Assembly: GCA_934464615.1 (NCBI GenBank)
Contig: CAKSKA010000001.1
Location: forward strand, 124,001 to 188,000
DNA length: 64,000 nt
Origin: an uncultured Eubacteriales bacterium
GTDB lineage: Bacteria > Bacillota > Clostridia > Oscillospirales > Acutalibacteraceae
Reading direction: 5' to 3'
Each line of letters starts with the position of its first letter. Position 1 is the first letter of the stretch. The notes beneath the pieces are model-generated. The model did no database searches, was not told the origin of the DNA, and saw only the letters and a list, made by a program, of their open reading frames with translations. Shown here in pieces: positions 1 through 8,874 of this stretch. Position numbers and translations under genes: made by a program.

Positions 1-105
1 TGCAAAAAACTTTCGTTTTTTACAGCCCGGTTACATTCCTAAAGTCCATAGTTTTGTTTTGTGACAGGATGGTTACGAACTGTCAGTTATTTAAATGTAT
101 AAAAC

Positions 106-1530
106 TTATTTGTTTTTATTTTTAATGTACTCGTCAATAGCCGCTGCCGCATTCTTTCCGGCACCCATTGCAAGTATAACCGTTGCAGCGCCCGTTACCG
201 CGTCGCCGCCGGCAAATATGCCTTCTCTCGAAGTCTGTCCGGTTGCTTCATCCGCAATAATTCCGCCCCACTTTTGCGTTTCAAGATCGTGTGTTGTGGA
301 TTTTATAAGCGGATTGGGCGACGTACCCAGCGCCATAATTACGCAGTCAACATCAATCTCAAATTCACTGTTTTCCTTTACAATAGGTCTGCGTCTGCCT
401 GATGCGTCCGGCTCGCCGAGTTCCATTTCAATACATTTAATTCCCGTAACAAATCCGTTTTTCGGATCCCTGCGGTCGTTTTCGTTCCTGTAACCGTAGA
501 TTTCCACCGGATTTGTAAGCGTTTTGAAGATTATGCCTTCCTCCATGGCATGTTCAACCTCTTCATGCCTTGCGGGTAATTCTTCCATACCTCTGCGGTA
601 TATTATGTAAACCTCTGCGCCAAGACGTTTTGCACATCTTGCTGCGTCCATGGCAACGTTACCGCCGCCTACCACCGCAACTTTTTTCGGATGCTGCACA
701 GGTGTGTCGCTGTCGGGGGTATAGGCTTTCATAAGATTGATTCTTGTTAAAAATTCATTTGCAGAGTAAACGCCTTTGTAGTTTTCACCCGGTATATTCA
801 TAAATTTGGGCAGTCCTGCACCGGAGCCTATAAATACCGCCTCAAAACCGTATTCATCAAGCAGTTCGTCGACCGAGAAAGTCCTGCCTATAACGGTGTT
901 GGTCTCTATTTTAACACCGAGTTTTTTAAGTCCTTCTATTTCGGTTTGCACTATGGATTTCGGCAGTCTGAATTCCGGAATACCGTAAACCAAAACACCG
1001 CCTGCAACGTGCAGCGCTTCAAAAACGGTTACTTCGTAACCCATTTTTGCAAGATCGCCCGCACAGGTAAGTCCCGAGGGACCTGAGCCTACAACCGCTA
1101 CTTTGTGACCGTTGCTTGTTAATTTCTTTTTAATGTCATTATCAACAGTAGAATTGTGATAATCGGCAACAAATCTTTCAAGTCTGCCTATGCCTACGCT
1201 TTCCGCCTTTATACCGCGCACACATTTGCCTTCGCACTGTTTTTCCTGCGGGCATACCCTGCCGCAGACTGCCGGAAGGGAAGAGGAAAGCGCAATTACG
1301 TCATATGCGCCTTCAAAATCGCCTTCGGCAACTTTGGCAATAAACTCCGGAATGTGTATTTTTACGGGACATCCGGAAATACACGGTTTTGTTTTGCAGT
1401 TAAGGCAGCGCTTTGCTTCGCTTACGGCGTCCTGTGCGCTGTAACCCAACGCTACCTCGTCAAAGTTTTTATTGCGTATATCTGCCGGCTGCACCGGCAT
1501 TTCGTGCTTTTTAGGCGACATATCAGCCAT
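106..1530 (-). CDS. nfnB: NfnB-like subunit (glutamate-synthase small-subunit family flavoprotein)
   Basis: Predicted 474-residue iron-sulfur flavoprotein. Two Cys clusters near the N-terminus (C42/C45/C50/C54 and C89/C93/C99/C103) should hold two [4Fe-4S] centres. Two Rossmann motifs follow (VAVVGSGPSG for FAD, VAVVGGGNVA for NADPH), and a C-terminal GIFAGGDAVTG closes the FAD site. The family includes the GltD subunit of glutamate synthase, but no large GltB gene lies nearby. The directly upstream partner is an NfnA-like gene, so NADH-dependent ferredoxin:NADP+ oxidoreductase is the better call. The start is placed at the ATG preceded by AAGGGGG; it overlaps the upstream stop by 8 bases, implying translational coupling. 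A longer in-frame start exists but would lie well inside nfnA. The 105 bases downstream hold only weak inverted repeats and no convincing terminator. Confidence 0.85.
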   Translation of the reverse strand: MADMSPKKHEMPVQPADIRNKNFDEVALGYSAQDAVSEAKRCLNCKTKPCISGCPVKIHIPEFIAKVAEGDFEGAYDVIALSSSLPAVCGRVCPQEKQCEGKCVRGIKAESVGIGRLERFVADYHNSTVDNDIKKKLTSNGHKVAVVGSGPSGLTCAGDLAKMGYEVTVFEALHVAGGVLVYGIPEFRLPKSIVQTEIEGLKKLGVKIETNTVIGRTFSVDELLDEYGFEAVFIGSGAGLPKFMNIPGENYKGVYSANEFLTRINLMKAYTPDSDTPVQHPKKVAVVGGGNVAMDAARCAKRLGAEVYIIYRRGMEELPARHEEVEHAMEEGIIFKTLTNPVEIYGYRNENDRRDPKNGFVTGIKCIEMELGEPDASGRRRPIVKENSEFEIDVDCVIMALGTSPNPLIKSTTHDLETQKWGGIIADEATGQTSREGIFAGGDAVTGAATVILAMGAGKNAAAAIDEYIKNKNK

Positions 1531-2371
1531 TGTTTTGCGCCCCCTTAAAAAGATTGCAGGTTTCTTCGTATTTATGCTTTTCAAAATCTGCATACATATT
1601 GCTTCTTGACATTGCTTCGTCAAAGTCAATTTCGTGTCCGTCAAATTCAGGACCGTCAACACAGGCAAACACGGTCTTTCCGCCGACGCTCAATCGGCAT
1701 CCGCCGCACATACCCGTGCCGTCTATCATAATCGGATTCATGGAAGCCACTGTTTTAACGCCGTATTCGCGTGTTAAATTGCACACAAATTTCATCATTA
1801 TCAGCGGACCTATCGTTATAACTTCGTCAAACTGTTCGCCGCTGTCAAGCAATTCTTTAAGCGCATCGGTAACAAGTCCTTTTTTGCCCGCGGTGCCGTC
1901 GTCGCTTACAAGTATATAGCGGGATGATGCTTTTTTAAACTCATCCTCTAAAATAACAAGGTCCTTGTTTCTGAATCCTGTTATTGCGGTAACGTCACAG
2001 CCGGATTCGTGCAGTTTTTTTGTAACGGGGTAGGCAATTGCACAGCCTACGCCGCCGCCTATAACGGCAACCTTTTTAAGTCCCTCGGTGTGAGTCGGCC
2101 GACCGAGAGGTCCTACGAAATCCTCAATAAAACCGCCCTCATTTTTCTCGGCCAGTTTTTTTGTTGTTGCGCCTACAATTTGGAATATTATTGTAACGCT
2201 GCCGCTGCTGCGGTCAAAATCGGCTACGGTAAGCGGTATGCGCTCTCCGTTTTTATCGGTGCGCAGAATTATAAACTGACCGGGCTCAACCTTTTTTGCA
2301 ACTGCAGGGGCTTCTATATCCATTAAAACCACTGTCGGATTAAGCACTTTTTTGCGCAGTATCCTATACAT
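1523..2371 (-). CDS. nfnA: NfnA-like subunit (sulfide/dihydroorotate dehydrogenase-type FAD/NAD protein)
   Basis: A 282-residue ferredoxin-NADP+ reductase-type protein. An N-terminal beta-barrel for FAD is followed by an NAD-binding Rossmann segment (VAVIGGGVGCAIAYPV, residues 101-116) and a C-terminal [2Fe-2S] loop with C222, C225 and C237. An Asp at 217 may be the fourth ligand, as known for NfnA. NfnA with NfnB couples NADH and reduced ferredoxin to NADPH formation in the cytoplasm of anaerobes. The ATG is preceded by GGAGGAA. It is the first gene of a two-gene operon, divergent from the GH2 gene. An AT-rich TATAAT-like box lies 36-41 bases upstream, but no good -35 was found. Confidence 0.85.
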   Translation of the reverse strand: MYRILRKKVLNPTVVLMDIEAPAVAKKVEPGQFIILRTDKNGERIPLTVADFDRSSGSVTIIFQIVGATTKKLAEKNEGGFIEDFVGPLGRPTHTEGLKKVAVIGGGVGCAIAYPVTKKLHESGCDVTAITGFRNKDLVILEDEFKKASSRYILVSDDGTAGKKGLVTDALKELLDSGEQFDEVITIGPLIMMKFVCNLTREYGVKTVASMNPIMIDGTGMCGGCRLSVGGKTVFACVDGPEFDGHEIDFDEAMSRSNMYADFEKHKYEETCNLFKGAQNNG

Positions 2372-2444
2372 CAGTTATTCCTCCAATATAAAAAGTATAA
2401 CGCGTATATTATACTATAAGTATTGAACAAAATCTACATTTTTG

Positions 2445-2472
2445 TTGAAATTAATTTTTAGAATGATATAAT
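2445..2472 (+). promoter_or_regulatory. Sigma-A promoter of the GH2 gene
   Basis: TTGAAA at 2445-2450 and TATAAT at 2467-2472 are separated by 16 bases. The predicted start site is about 30 bases before the GH2 ATG. Confidence 0.6.
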
Positions 2473-2507
2473 ATAGGCAAAATTGGTTGAAATGAGGGAA
2501 GATTTAC

Positions 2508-4841
2508 ATGCGCGATATAATTTGTTTTGATAAGGGCTGGAGATTTCATAAAGGCAATATAGAATATCCCACACCGAATGCAAAAGGCATTATGTATTCA
2601 CAGGCGAAAACAAAGCGGAAGGAATACGGACCGGCATCTGTAAATTATGACAGTGCACCTGATTCTTACGATAAATCAAAGGGCATTAACCCTGACAGAT
2701 GGGATAATGTGGATCTTCCGCATGATTATATGATAGAGTGTGTACCGAATGAAAACAACAATAATGCTCTTGGTTACGTTAAATATGAAAATGCGTGGTA
2801 TGTAAAGCGTTTTAATATTGATAAATCTGATGAGAGCAGACGCTTAAAGTTGTATTTCGAGGGCGTTGCGACTCATGCAACCGTGTATGTAAACGGTTGC
2901 CTTATGTGCCATAACTTTTGTGGATATACCTCTTTTGAAATAGATTTTACCAACATTGCACGCTTCGGGGGAGAAAATGTTGTGTCGGTATATGTTTCGA
3001 CCGATGAAAAAGAGGGCTGGTGGTACGAAGGCGGTGGAATTTACAGACACGTTTGGCTGATAAAAACACATCCGGTGGCAGTTGACCTATACGGCGTTTA
3101 CGCAAAAAACAAGTATAATGGTGACGGCAATTGGGAAACATTAGTAACAACTACCGTACGTAATGATTTATTCGAAGATTTTTCGGGCAGGATTAAAACC
3201 GAACTTATTGACAAAAACGGAAATGTTATTTGTGAAAAATATGATAGTTTTTGTGTCGAACGTAAATTCAAAGTCGATATCAAACAACCTTTTAATGTTG
3301 AAAATCCGCAGCTCTGGGATATTGATGCTCCGAATATGTACAGCGTTAAAACAGTAATTTATGATGCGAACGGCAATATTGAAGATGAAGTTACAACACC
3401 GTATGGATACAGGACAGTGGAATTTTCGTCAAAAGGATTTTTCCTTAACGGCAAAAAGCAAATAATAAAGGGTGTTTGTTGTCATCAGGATTACGGTATA
3501 ACCGGCAAAGCCGTACCTGATAACATTCATCGCTATCGCATGCGGCTTATGAAAGAAATGGGCGCAAATGCACTGCGTACATCGCACTACCCTAATGCTA
3601 TTGCAACAATGGATGCCTGCGATAAGTACGGCGTTATGGTAATGAACGAAACCAGATGGTTTGAGTCTACAAAAGAGGGACTTGAACAACTTGAAATGCT
3701 TATAAAAAGAGATCGTAACAGACCTTGTGTTATTATGTGGAGCATAGGAAATGAAGAACCTTTTTTTGCAACGGATGAAGGCAGACGCATTGCGGAGGAT
3801 ATGTATGCGTTTGCAAAACGGCTTGACGATACAAGACCTGTCATGGCAGCAATTTCCCACACGCCGGCAAACGCAACAATAAACGGTATAAACGATGTTA
3901 TAGGTGTTAACTACAATTTGCCGGACTATGACATTTTGCATGAAAAATTTCCGGATAAAGCCATTTTTGCGTCGGAATGTTGTGCTACGGGCACAACACG
4001 CGGTTGGTACTTACCCAATGACGATAAACACGGCAGAATTTACGGCTATGACAGGGATACAAATAATTGGTTCAGGGGTAGGGAAAATACATGGAAATTT
4101 TTAATGGAAAGAGATTTTATCTGCGGCGGATTTCAGTGGGCAGGTACGGAGCATAGGGGAGAAACCGTCTGGCCGAGACTTTGCTCTGCTTCGGGGGCAT
4201 ATGATTTGTTCTTGATAAAAAAGGATGCTTTTTATCAAAACCTTTCACACTGGACGGACAGGCCGATGTTGCATATACTGCCGCATTGGAATATGTTCGG
4301 TTTTGAAGGTCAGGAAATTTTAGTTCAGGTGTACAATAATTGTGAGGAAATAGAGCTTTTTGTTAACGGCGAAAGCATGGGTACACAAAAGATGGAAAAA
4401 TACAGCCGTGCTTCTTACAATGTTGTTTATAAACCGGGTGAAATTACCGCAATCGGTAGAATAGGCGGCAATGATGTTGCCGTACAAACAATTAAAACCA
4501 CCGGTAAGGCAGTAAAACTTAAACTTGAACTGCAAAATGGGGATGATATTAAGGCAAATGGCAACGATATTGCGGTTATACATTGCACCTGTCTTGATGA
4601 AAACGGACTTTTTGTTCCGGATGCGGATCCGTTTGTCAGCTTTACAACAAACGGACTCGGTATTGTGGTGGGTACGGGAAGCGATAATACCGACCATAAT
4701 TTGCCGTCTTGTCCGGATAGAAAAATGTATGCCGGAGTAATAGCTGTTGCGGTAAAACTCGGTACCGGAAGCGGCGTCTTAAGTGTTTATGCAAGTGCAG
4801 ATTCGATGATACCTGCAAGGATAGATATTCCGATTAATTAA
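2508..4841 (+). CDS. Glycoside hydrolase family 2 (beta-galactosidase-like)
   Basis: A 777-residue retaining glycosidase. Order of parts: N-terminal sugar-binding jelly roll (about 45-185), Ig-like domain (about 190-305), TIM barrel (about 310-600), then C-terminal Ig-like/DUF4982-type domains. The acid/base is E416 in WSIGNEEP; the nucleophile is predicted at E490 in the motif FASECC. There is no signal peptide, so it should act in the cytoplasm on imported oligosaccharides. Substrate cannot be fixed from sequence: beta-galactoside, glucuronide or another beta-linked sugar are all possible. The gene stands alone with its own promoter; no transporter or sugar regulator is adjacent. The start is the first ATG after a weak GAGGGAAG ribosome-binding site. 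Confidence 0.85.
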   Translation: MRDIICFDKGWRFHKGNIEYPTPNAKGIMYSQAKTKRKEYGPASVNYDSAPDSYDKSKGINPDRWDNVDLPHDYMIECVPNENNNNALGYVKYENAWYVKRFNIDKSDESRRLKLYFEGVATHATVYVNGCLMCHNFCGYTSFEIDFTNIARFGGENVVSVYVSTDEKEGWWYEGGGIYRHVWLIKTHPVAVDLYGVYAKNKYNGDGNWETLVTTTVRNDLFEDFSGRIKTELIDKNGNVICEKYDSFCVERKFKVDIKQPFNVENPQLWDIDAPNMYSVKTVIYDANGNIEDEVTTPYGYRTVEFSSKGFFLNGKKQIIKGVCCHQDYGITGKAVPDNIHRYRMRLMKEMGANALRTSHYPNAIATMDACDKYGVMVMNETRWFESTKEGLEQLEMLIKRDRNRPCVIMWSIGNEEPFFATDEGRRIAEDMYAFAKRLDDTRPVMAAISHTPANATINGINDVIGVNYNLPDYDILHEKFPDKAIFASECCATGTTRGWYLPNDDKHGRIYGYDRDTNNWFRGRENTWKFLMERDFICGGFQWAGTEHRGETVWPRLCSASGAYDLFLIKKDAFYQNLSHWTDRPMLHILPHWNMFGFEGQEILVQVYNNCEEIELFVNGESMGTQKMEKYSRASYNVVYKPGEITAIGRIGGNDVAVQTIKTTGKAVKLKLELQNGDDIKANGNDIAVIHCTCLDENGLFVPDADPFVSFTTNGLGIVVGTGSDNTDHNLPSCPDRKMYAGVIAVAVKLGTGSGVLSVYASADSMIPARIDIPIN

Positions 4842-4854
4842 ATGTAAAATATAA

Positions 4855-4880
4855 GCCGACTGCAAAACTTTGCGGTCGGC
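4855..4880. terminator. Bidirectional hairpin between GH2 gene and ATPase gene
   Basis: GCCGAC...GTCGGC arms extended by an A/T-rich inner stem separate two convergent genes. The minus-strand side runs into a T-rich tract; the plus side is only moderately T-rich. Confidence 0.6.
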
Positions 4881-4897
4881 TGACATTATTATTGTTA

Positions 4898-5974
4898 TTA
4901 TTTGAAAAATTTATCTACTGTTTTTTCACAGTATTCGTTAAGCGAATCGAAGTCCATTATATCTATAAAGTATTTTTCCATTTGGTCGTGCAGTGCTTTT
5001 GCGGTCTGCAGTGATGAAATTGCCGCACCGAGAAGTTCCTTTGCAATGCGTTTGTTGAAATTTAATTTTTGACGGTTGCGGTTTAGTTTTGCCATATCCG
5101 TAAAACGCCTTGAATGTATGCGTCTGGCAGGGGAATCAATGCTCATAAAATCGTTTTCCGTGCAGAAGGCGAGGGATAATTCCGGAATTATTATGTGATC
5201 CGTTATATCGCCCGGCAACAAAGCGTTTTTAACGGTTATAATTTCATATCCGTTTTTAAGCGCAATGTCGCGAATCACCGACATAAACACACTGCTTACC
5301 GCACCGTATTTGTCGGATATTATTATTTGGCGGTCGCTTTCTTTTGTAATTGTATCACCGTAAAATACAAGACCGTCGGGAGTGATTCCGCTTAAAAACC
5401 TTACCCATTCCCGTCCTTTTTTATCGGTAGGCGGCAAGTTGGCTTTTGCGGCGGCACAGGCAAATTTAACGGTTTTTTCAATATCGGCGGCACTAAGTTG
5501 TGCTGCAAAACCGTATTTTGCAATTTGACCGGCAGCGGTTATATATTGTGCGGCTTTTTTGTGATATGCACTGTTCAGCGCAAATAAATCAAGCAGCTTT
5601 TCTCTCTTTCCGTCAAGGCCTTTTTCATTCCAAAAATCACCTGTATTTATTATCTGTTCGCAAACGGCGGGATACTTCGGCTCCACAATATGCGGCGCGG
5701 TGCCGTCAAGTATAATTTTTTTGCAGTCGGGCAGTATTACCGCGTCAAGCGAAAACGGATCGGAACTGCACGGGCATAGTATGCACTTTTCGCCCATACC
5801 TGCGGCCTTTTTGGCGATTTTTTTCATAAGCGATGATTTTCCCGTGCCGGGGCCGCCTTTTATTATGTATGCAAGCCAGCCGTCGTGTACATCGTAACTG
5901 TTTTTAAATTCGTTTATAAATCCTTCGGCGGAATTGGCTCCCAGAAAATATCGCGGCAAAAAATCAAGATTCAT
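4898..5974 (-). CDS. P-loop ATPase of the PRK06851 type
   Basis: A 358-residue soluble protein with a clear Walker A (GGPGTGKSS, residues 40-48) following a strand that ends LAYIIKG. The segment CPCSSDPFSLDAVILP then IILDGTAPHIVEP matches my recollection of the PRK06851 family of clostridial/bacillar ATPases, whose function is unknown. Members have a second nucleotide-binding-like half; here the C-terminal half has no second intact P-loop that I can see. No membrane segment. The ATG has a CGGAGG ribosome-binding site. The gene is a single unit between a terminator and the divergent rnpB. Function is not assigned. Confidence 0.65.
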   Translation of the reverse strand: MNLDFLPRYFLGANSAEGFINEFKNSYDVHDGWLAYIIKGGPGTGKSSLMKKIAKKAAGMGEKCILCPCSSDPFSLDAVILPDCKKIILDGTAPHIVEPKYPAVCEQIINTGDFWNEKGLDGKREKLLDLFALNSAYHKKAAQYITAAGQIAKYGFAAQLSAADIEKTVKFACAAAKANLPPTDKKGREWVRFLSGITPDGLVFYGDTITKESDRQIIISDKYGAVSSVFMSVIRDIALKNGYEIITVKNALLPGDITDHIIIPELSLAFCTENDFMSIDSPARRIHSRRFTDMAKLNRNRQKLNFNKRIAKELLGAAISSLQTAKALHDQMEKYFIDIMDFDSLNEYCEKTVDKFFK

Positions 5975-6030
5975 ATAAATACCTCCGTAGTTTTTTTAAG
6001 TCTTTACATAATATTCCCGAATATTTGTCT

Positions 6031-6059
6031 TTGACACATTAAAAAAATTGTGATAAAAT
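6031..6059 (+). promoter_or_regulatory. Promoter of rnpB
   Basis: TTGACA at 6031-6036 and TAAAAT at 6054-6059 have a 17-base spacer. The predicted start falls at about 6066, exactly the first base of helix P1 of RNase P RNA. Confidence 0.8.
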
Positions 6060-6065
6060 AAAAAT

Positions 6066-6395
6066 GAGTTAATTGAACGGCTGCGTGTGGCAACACATGA
6101 GGAAAGTCCGAGCCCCGCAGGACAGGATAGCAGCTAACGGCTGCCGATGGTGACATTAGGGAAAGTGCAACAGAGATATACCGCCGCATATTAAGCGGTA
6201 AGGGTGGAAAGGCGAGGTAAGAGCTCACCGGCTGTCCGGAGACGGAACAGCCCTGTAAACCCTATCCGGAGCAACGCTGACAAAGGCTATACACTTGTCC
6301 GGTGTGCCTTGAAAAGCGGCTTGAGCGTCGGAGCGATCCGACGTCGAGACAGATAGTCGTTCACGACAGAACTCGGCTTACAGATTAACTCGTTT
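6066..6395 (+). ncRNA. rnpB: RNase P RNA (class A)
   Basis: Catalytic RNA of RNase P, which matures tRNA 5' ends. The ends pair as helix P1 (6066-6073 with 6384-6391). Conserved landmarks are GAGGAAAGTCCGAGC near the 5' end, GGGTGGAAAGGCGAGG in the middle, GAGCTCACCG after it, and ACAGAACTCGGCTTACAG before the 3' end. The length of about 330 nt and this order fit class A. It has its own promoter and a strong terminator. Confidence 0.95.
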
Positions 6396-6425
6396 AAAAG
6401 CAATGCATTTTACGGCATTGCTTTT
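6396..6425 (+). terminator. Terminator of rnpB
   Basis: GCAATGC/GCATTGC stem (6400-6406 with 6415-6421), extended by A:T pairs into a TTTT tract. Confidence 0.85.
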
Positions 6426-6457
6426 ATAATTTAATTTAAATTTTCAATTTAAAACGC

Positions 6458-6486
6458 TTGACAAAAAATGGCGACACATATATAAT
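6458..6486 (+). promoter_or_regulatory. Consensus promoter of the yceD-rpmF operon
   Basis: A perfect TTGACA (6458-6463) and TATAAT (6481-6486) with a 17-base spacer. It predicts a short leader of about 24 bases before the GTG start. Confidence 0.9.
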
Positions 6487-6516
6487 ATATACCGTGACTA
6501 TTGGAGGGGAAATTCT

Positions 6517-7014
6517 GTGATATTGGATTTAAAAAAGGCTTTTATAACAGAAAATTATTCCTCTGCGGTAGAATATGACCTTGATTTGTCGGATATTTCT
6601 TACGGTGCGCTGCATCCGCTGCGCGATCCCGTAAAAGTTTCGGCAAAGGTTGAAAACCGTGCCGGTGTTGTACTGTTAAGTATACACTGTACTGCTTTTT
6701 ACAATGCACCGTGTGACCGCTGCGGCGAGGAATGCACAGAGGAAATTGCGGTGGATAGTGAGTATATCCTTGCTACCGAACTTGAAAATGAGGATAATGA
6801 CACTATCCTGCTTGTAAGCGACATGGAGCTTAACTTGGACGAGCTTTGCAGGACAGACGTATTGCTTCATATCCCGACGAAGCATCTCTGCAGTAAAAAT
6901 TGCAAGGGCATTTGCTCAGGCTGCGGGAAAAATCTTAACAGGGAAAAGTGTATCTGTCCCCCACAGGAAACAGATCCGCGACTTGCACCGTTGGCACAGC
7001 TGTTGAAAGATTAG
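6517..7014 (+). CDS. YceD/DUF177 family protein
   Basis: A 165-residue protein of the DUF177 family, which in bacteria is coupled to rpmF and linked to 23S rRNA/50S assembly. Cys pairs CDRCGEEC (mid-protein) and a C-terminal CSKNCKGICSGCG with ...CICP suggest metal binding, typical of the family. It ends with the usual DPRLAPL...LL tail. The start is GTG with a GGAGGGG ribosome-binding site. rpmF follows 31 bases later. Confidence 0.9.
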   Translation: MILDLKKAFITENYSSAVEYDLDLSDISYGALHPLRDPVKVSAKVENRAGVVLLSIHCTAFYNAPCDRCGEECTEEIAVDSEYILATELENEDNDTILLVSDMELNLDELCRTDVLLHIPTKHLCSKNCKGICSGCGKNLNREKCICPPQETDPRLAPLAQLLKD

Positions 7015-7045
7015 AAAATTAAGTATTTTAAGGAGGATTACCGAA

Positions 7046-7228
7046 ATGGCAGTACCGAAGAGAAAAACCTCTAAAGCAAGAAGAGATAAAAGAAGAAATA
7101 ACCTTTGGAAATTGAGTGCTCCGACTCTTGTAAAGTGTTCACACTGCGGCGCTTATAAAAGACCGCACAGACTTTGCACTGCTTGCGGATATTACGACGG
7201 CCGCGAAGTAATAAAAGTTGAAGACTAA
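7046..7228 (+). CDS. rpmF: Ribosomal protein bL32
   Basis: 60 residues, the standard length. The basic N-terminus MAVPKRKTSKARRDKRR and the CSHC...CTAC zinc ribbon are diagnostic of the zinc-containing form of L32. It is a component of the 50S subunit. The ATG follows AAGGAGG. Its pairing with the YceD-like gene is the usual bacterial arrangement. Confidence 0.97.
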   Translation: MAVPKRKTSKARRDKRRNNLWKLSAPTLVKCSHCGAYKRPHRLCTACGYYDGREVIKVED

Positions 7229-7301
7229 TCAGATTTTTTATGGGTAGGGAAGGAGTAAGATATTCCTTCTCTATTTTGTTATTTTACGGGAGGTGCGGAA
7301 G

Positions 7302-8615
7302 GTGTCTGTTATTGTCAAAAGCGTAGATGTAGGCTCGCCGGCATATAAGTGCGGTATCAGAAGCGGCGATACGTTGATTTCCATAAACGGCAATGAGATC
7401 GTTGATGTCTTGGACTACAGGTTTTACCAGAGCGACAGTAAACTGAAACTGGAGTTTATATCGGCAGACGGCAAAATACGCCAAAAAACCGCACGGAAAA
7501 AAGAGTATGATGAGTTAGGGCTTGAGTTTGAAACTTACCTTATGGACAAGCAGCATTCCTGCAGGAATAACTGCGTGTTCTGTTTTATAGACCAAATGCC
7601 GCCGGGTATGCGTCAAACTCTTTATTTTAAGGACGACGATTCGCGCCTTTCGTTTTTGTTCGGCAATTATATAACGCTTACCAATATTACGGAACATGAA
7701 ATAGAACGTATTATAAAAATGCATATAAGCCCCATAAATATATCGGTGCATACCACCAATCCGGAACTTCGCGTTAAAATGATGAAAAATCGTTTTGCCG
7801 GTAAAGTTTTATCAATTATGGACCGCTTTAACAGCGCCGGCATTGCAATGAACTGCCAGTTGGTGCTGTGTCCCGATATTAATGACGGGGAGGAGCTTCG
7901 GCGTTCCCTTAACGACCTTACAAAAATGGAAAATGTGCATTGTATAGCAGCCGTTCCGGTAGGGCTTACAAAATACAGGGATAATTTGCCGGATTTGCAG
8001 TCGTTTAATAAGCAAACTGCGTCGGCAGTGTTGGATATTATGGAAGAATTCGGAAATATGTGCCTTGATAAATACGGAGAACGCCGTGTTTACGCCGCGG
8101 ACGAATTCTATCTTTTAGCGCAACGCGAAATACCCGAAGCGGATTTTTACGGAGATTTTTTGCAGCTTGAAAACGGCGTAGGACTTTGGTCGCTGCTACG
8201 GCATGAAGCGAGAAACGCAATAGCGGAAACCGAAGCTGCACCCGAACACCGCAAAATATCGGTCGCAACGGGCAAGGCAGCATATCCGCTTTTGTGCGAA
8301 ATTGCAAGCGATATACAACAAAAATGGCCGAACATAGACTGTACGGTTTATATGATTAAAAATAATTTTTTCGGTGAGAAAATAACCGTATCGGGACTTG
8401 TTACCGGCGGTGATATAATAGATCAGCTTAAAGGAAAAGACTTAGGCAGCGAATTGCTTATACCGTCGTCGATGTTAAGATATTCCGGCGATATGTTTTT
8501 GGATGATGTAACGGTAGAAAATGTTGAGGAAAGTCTTAATGTTAAACTTACCGTGGTAGACAATAACGGGCAGGATCTTATAGATGCATTCTTAGGAATT
8601 CAGGAGGGGAAATAA
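7302..8615 (+). CDS. DUF512 protein: PDZ plus radical-SAM-like
   Basis: About 437 residues. The N-terminus is a PDZ-like domain (VGSPAYKCGIRSGDTLISIN). A Cys cluster follows (CRNNCVFCFID), a CxxxCxxC radical-SAM type [4Fe-4S] motif, then a TIM-barrel-like region with LSFLFGNYITLTN, and a C-terminal DUF512 region. The family is widespread in clostridia and cyanobacteria; its reaction is unknown. I chose the GTG at 7302 because GGGAGG (7288-7293) sits eight bases upstream. A GTG three codons earlier overlaps that site. The stop overlaps the next start by one base. Its fixed position upstream of der hints at a housekeeping role. Confidence 0.85.
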   Translation: MSVIVKSVDVGSPAYKCGIRSGDTLISINGNEIVDVLDYRFYQSDSKLKLEFISADGKIRQKTARKKEYDELGLEFETYLMDKQHSCRNNCVFCFIDQMPPGMRQTLYFKDDDSRLSFLFGNYITLTNITEHEIERIIKMHISPINISVHTTNPELRVKMMKNRFAGKVLSIMDRFNSAGIAMNCQLVLCPDINDGEELRRSLNDLTKMENVHCIAAVPVGLTKYRDNLPDLQSFNKQTASAVLDIMEEFGNMCLDKYGERRVYAADEFYLLAQREIPEADFYGDFLQLENGVGLWSLLRHEARNAIAETEAAPEHRKISVATGKAAYPLLCEIASDIQQKWPNIDCTVYMIKNNFFGEKITVSGLVTGGDIIDQLKGKDLGSELLIPSSMLRYSGDMFLDDVTVENVEESLNVKLTVVDNNGQDLIDAFLGIQEGK

Positions 8616-8863
8616 TGGATTTCAGATATGATACACAGTTGCTTATAGAAGGCGAAAATTTAGATGAAGATGCAATAAACGAATATTTTGTAAATAATTT
8701 TAAGGGCGATTGCCTTTTGGCAGTGGGTGACGAAAACCTTATAAAAATACATTTTCATACCAACGAGCCGTGGCAGGTACTTGAATACTGCGCTACACTC
8801 GGCGAAATTTTTGATATAGTTGTAGAGGATATGGACCGCCAGTCGCGCGGACTGAAAGGTTAG
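8615..8863 (+). CDS. Stand-alone FakA/YloV C-terminal-like domain
   Basis: An 82-residue protein resembling the C-terminal domain of the fatty acid kinase subunit FakA (YloV, the DhaK-related family): FRYDTQLLIEGENLDED, then GDENLIKIHFHTNEPWQVLEY and GEIFDIVVEDM. Full FakA proteins carry an N-terminal ATP-binding DhaL domain that is absent here, so no kinase activity is expected. It could bind a FakB-type partner or be a structural remnant kept for another reason. It is translationally coupled to the DUF512 gene (TAATG) and 11 bases before der. Confidence 0.7.
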   Translation: MDFRYDTQLLIEGENLDEDAINEYFVNNFKGDCLLAVGDENLIKIHFHTNEPWQVLEYCATLGEIFDIVVEDMDRQSRGLKG

Positions 8864-8874
8864 GAGGGGGTTAT

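Noticed and set aside
1..85. Inverted repeats AAAAAAC/GTTTTTT near the first base and TGACAG/CTGTCA at 62-85
   Set aside because: The first is cut by the window edge and the second has no T tract on the minus strand, so neither is a safe terminator call.
106..1668. Longer version of nfnB starting at 1668
   Set aside because: It would overlap nfnA by 146 bases and adds an N-terminus unlike the family; the ATG at 1530 has a strong ribosome-binding site.
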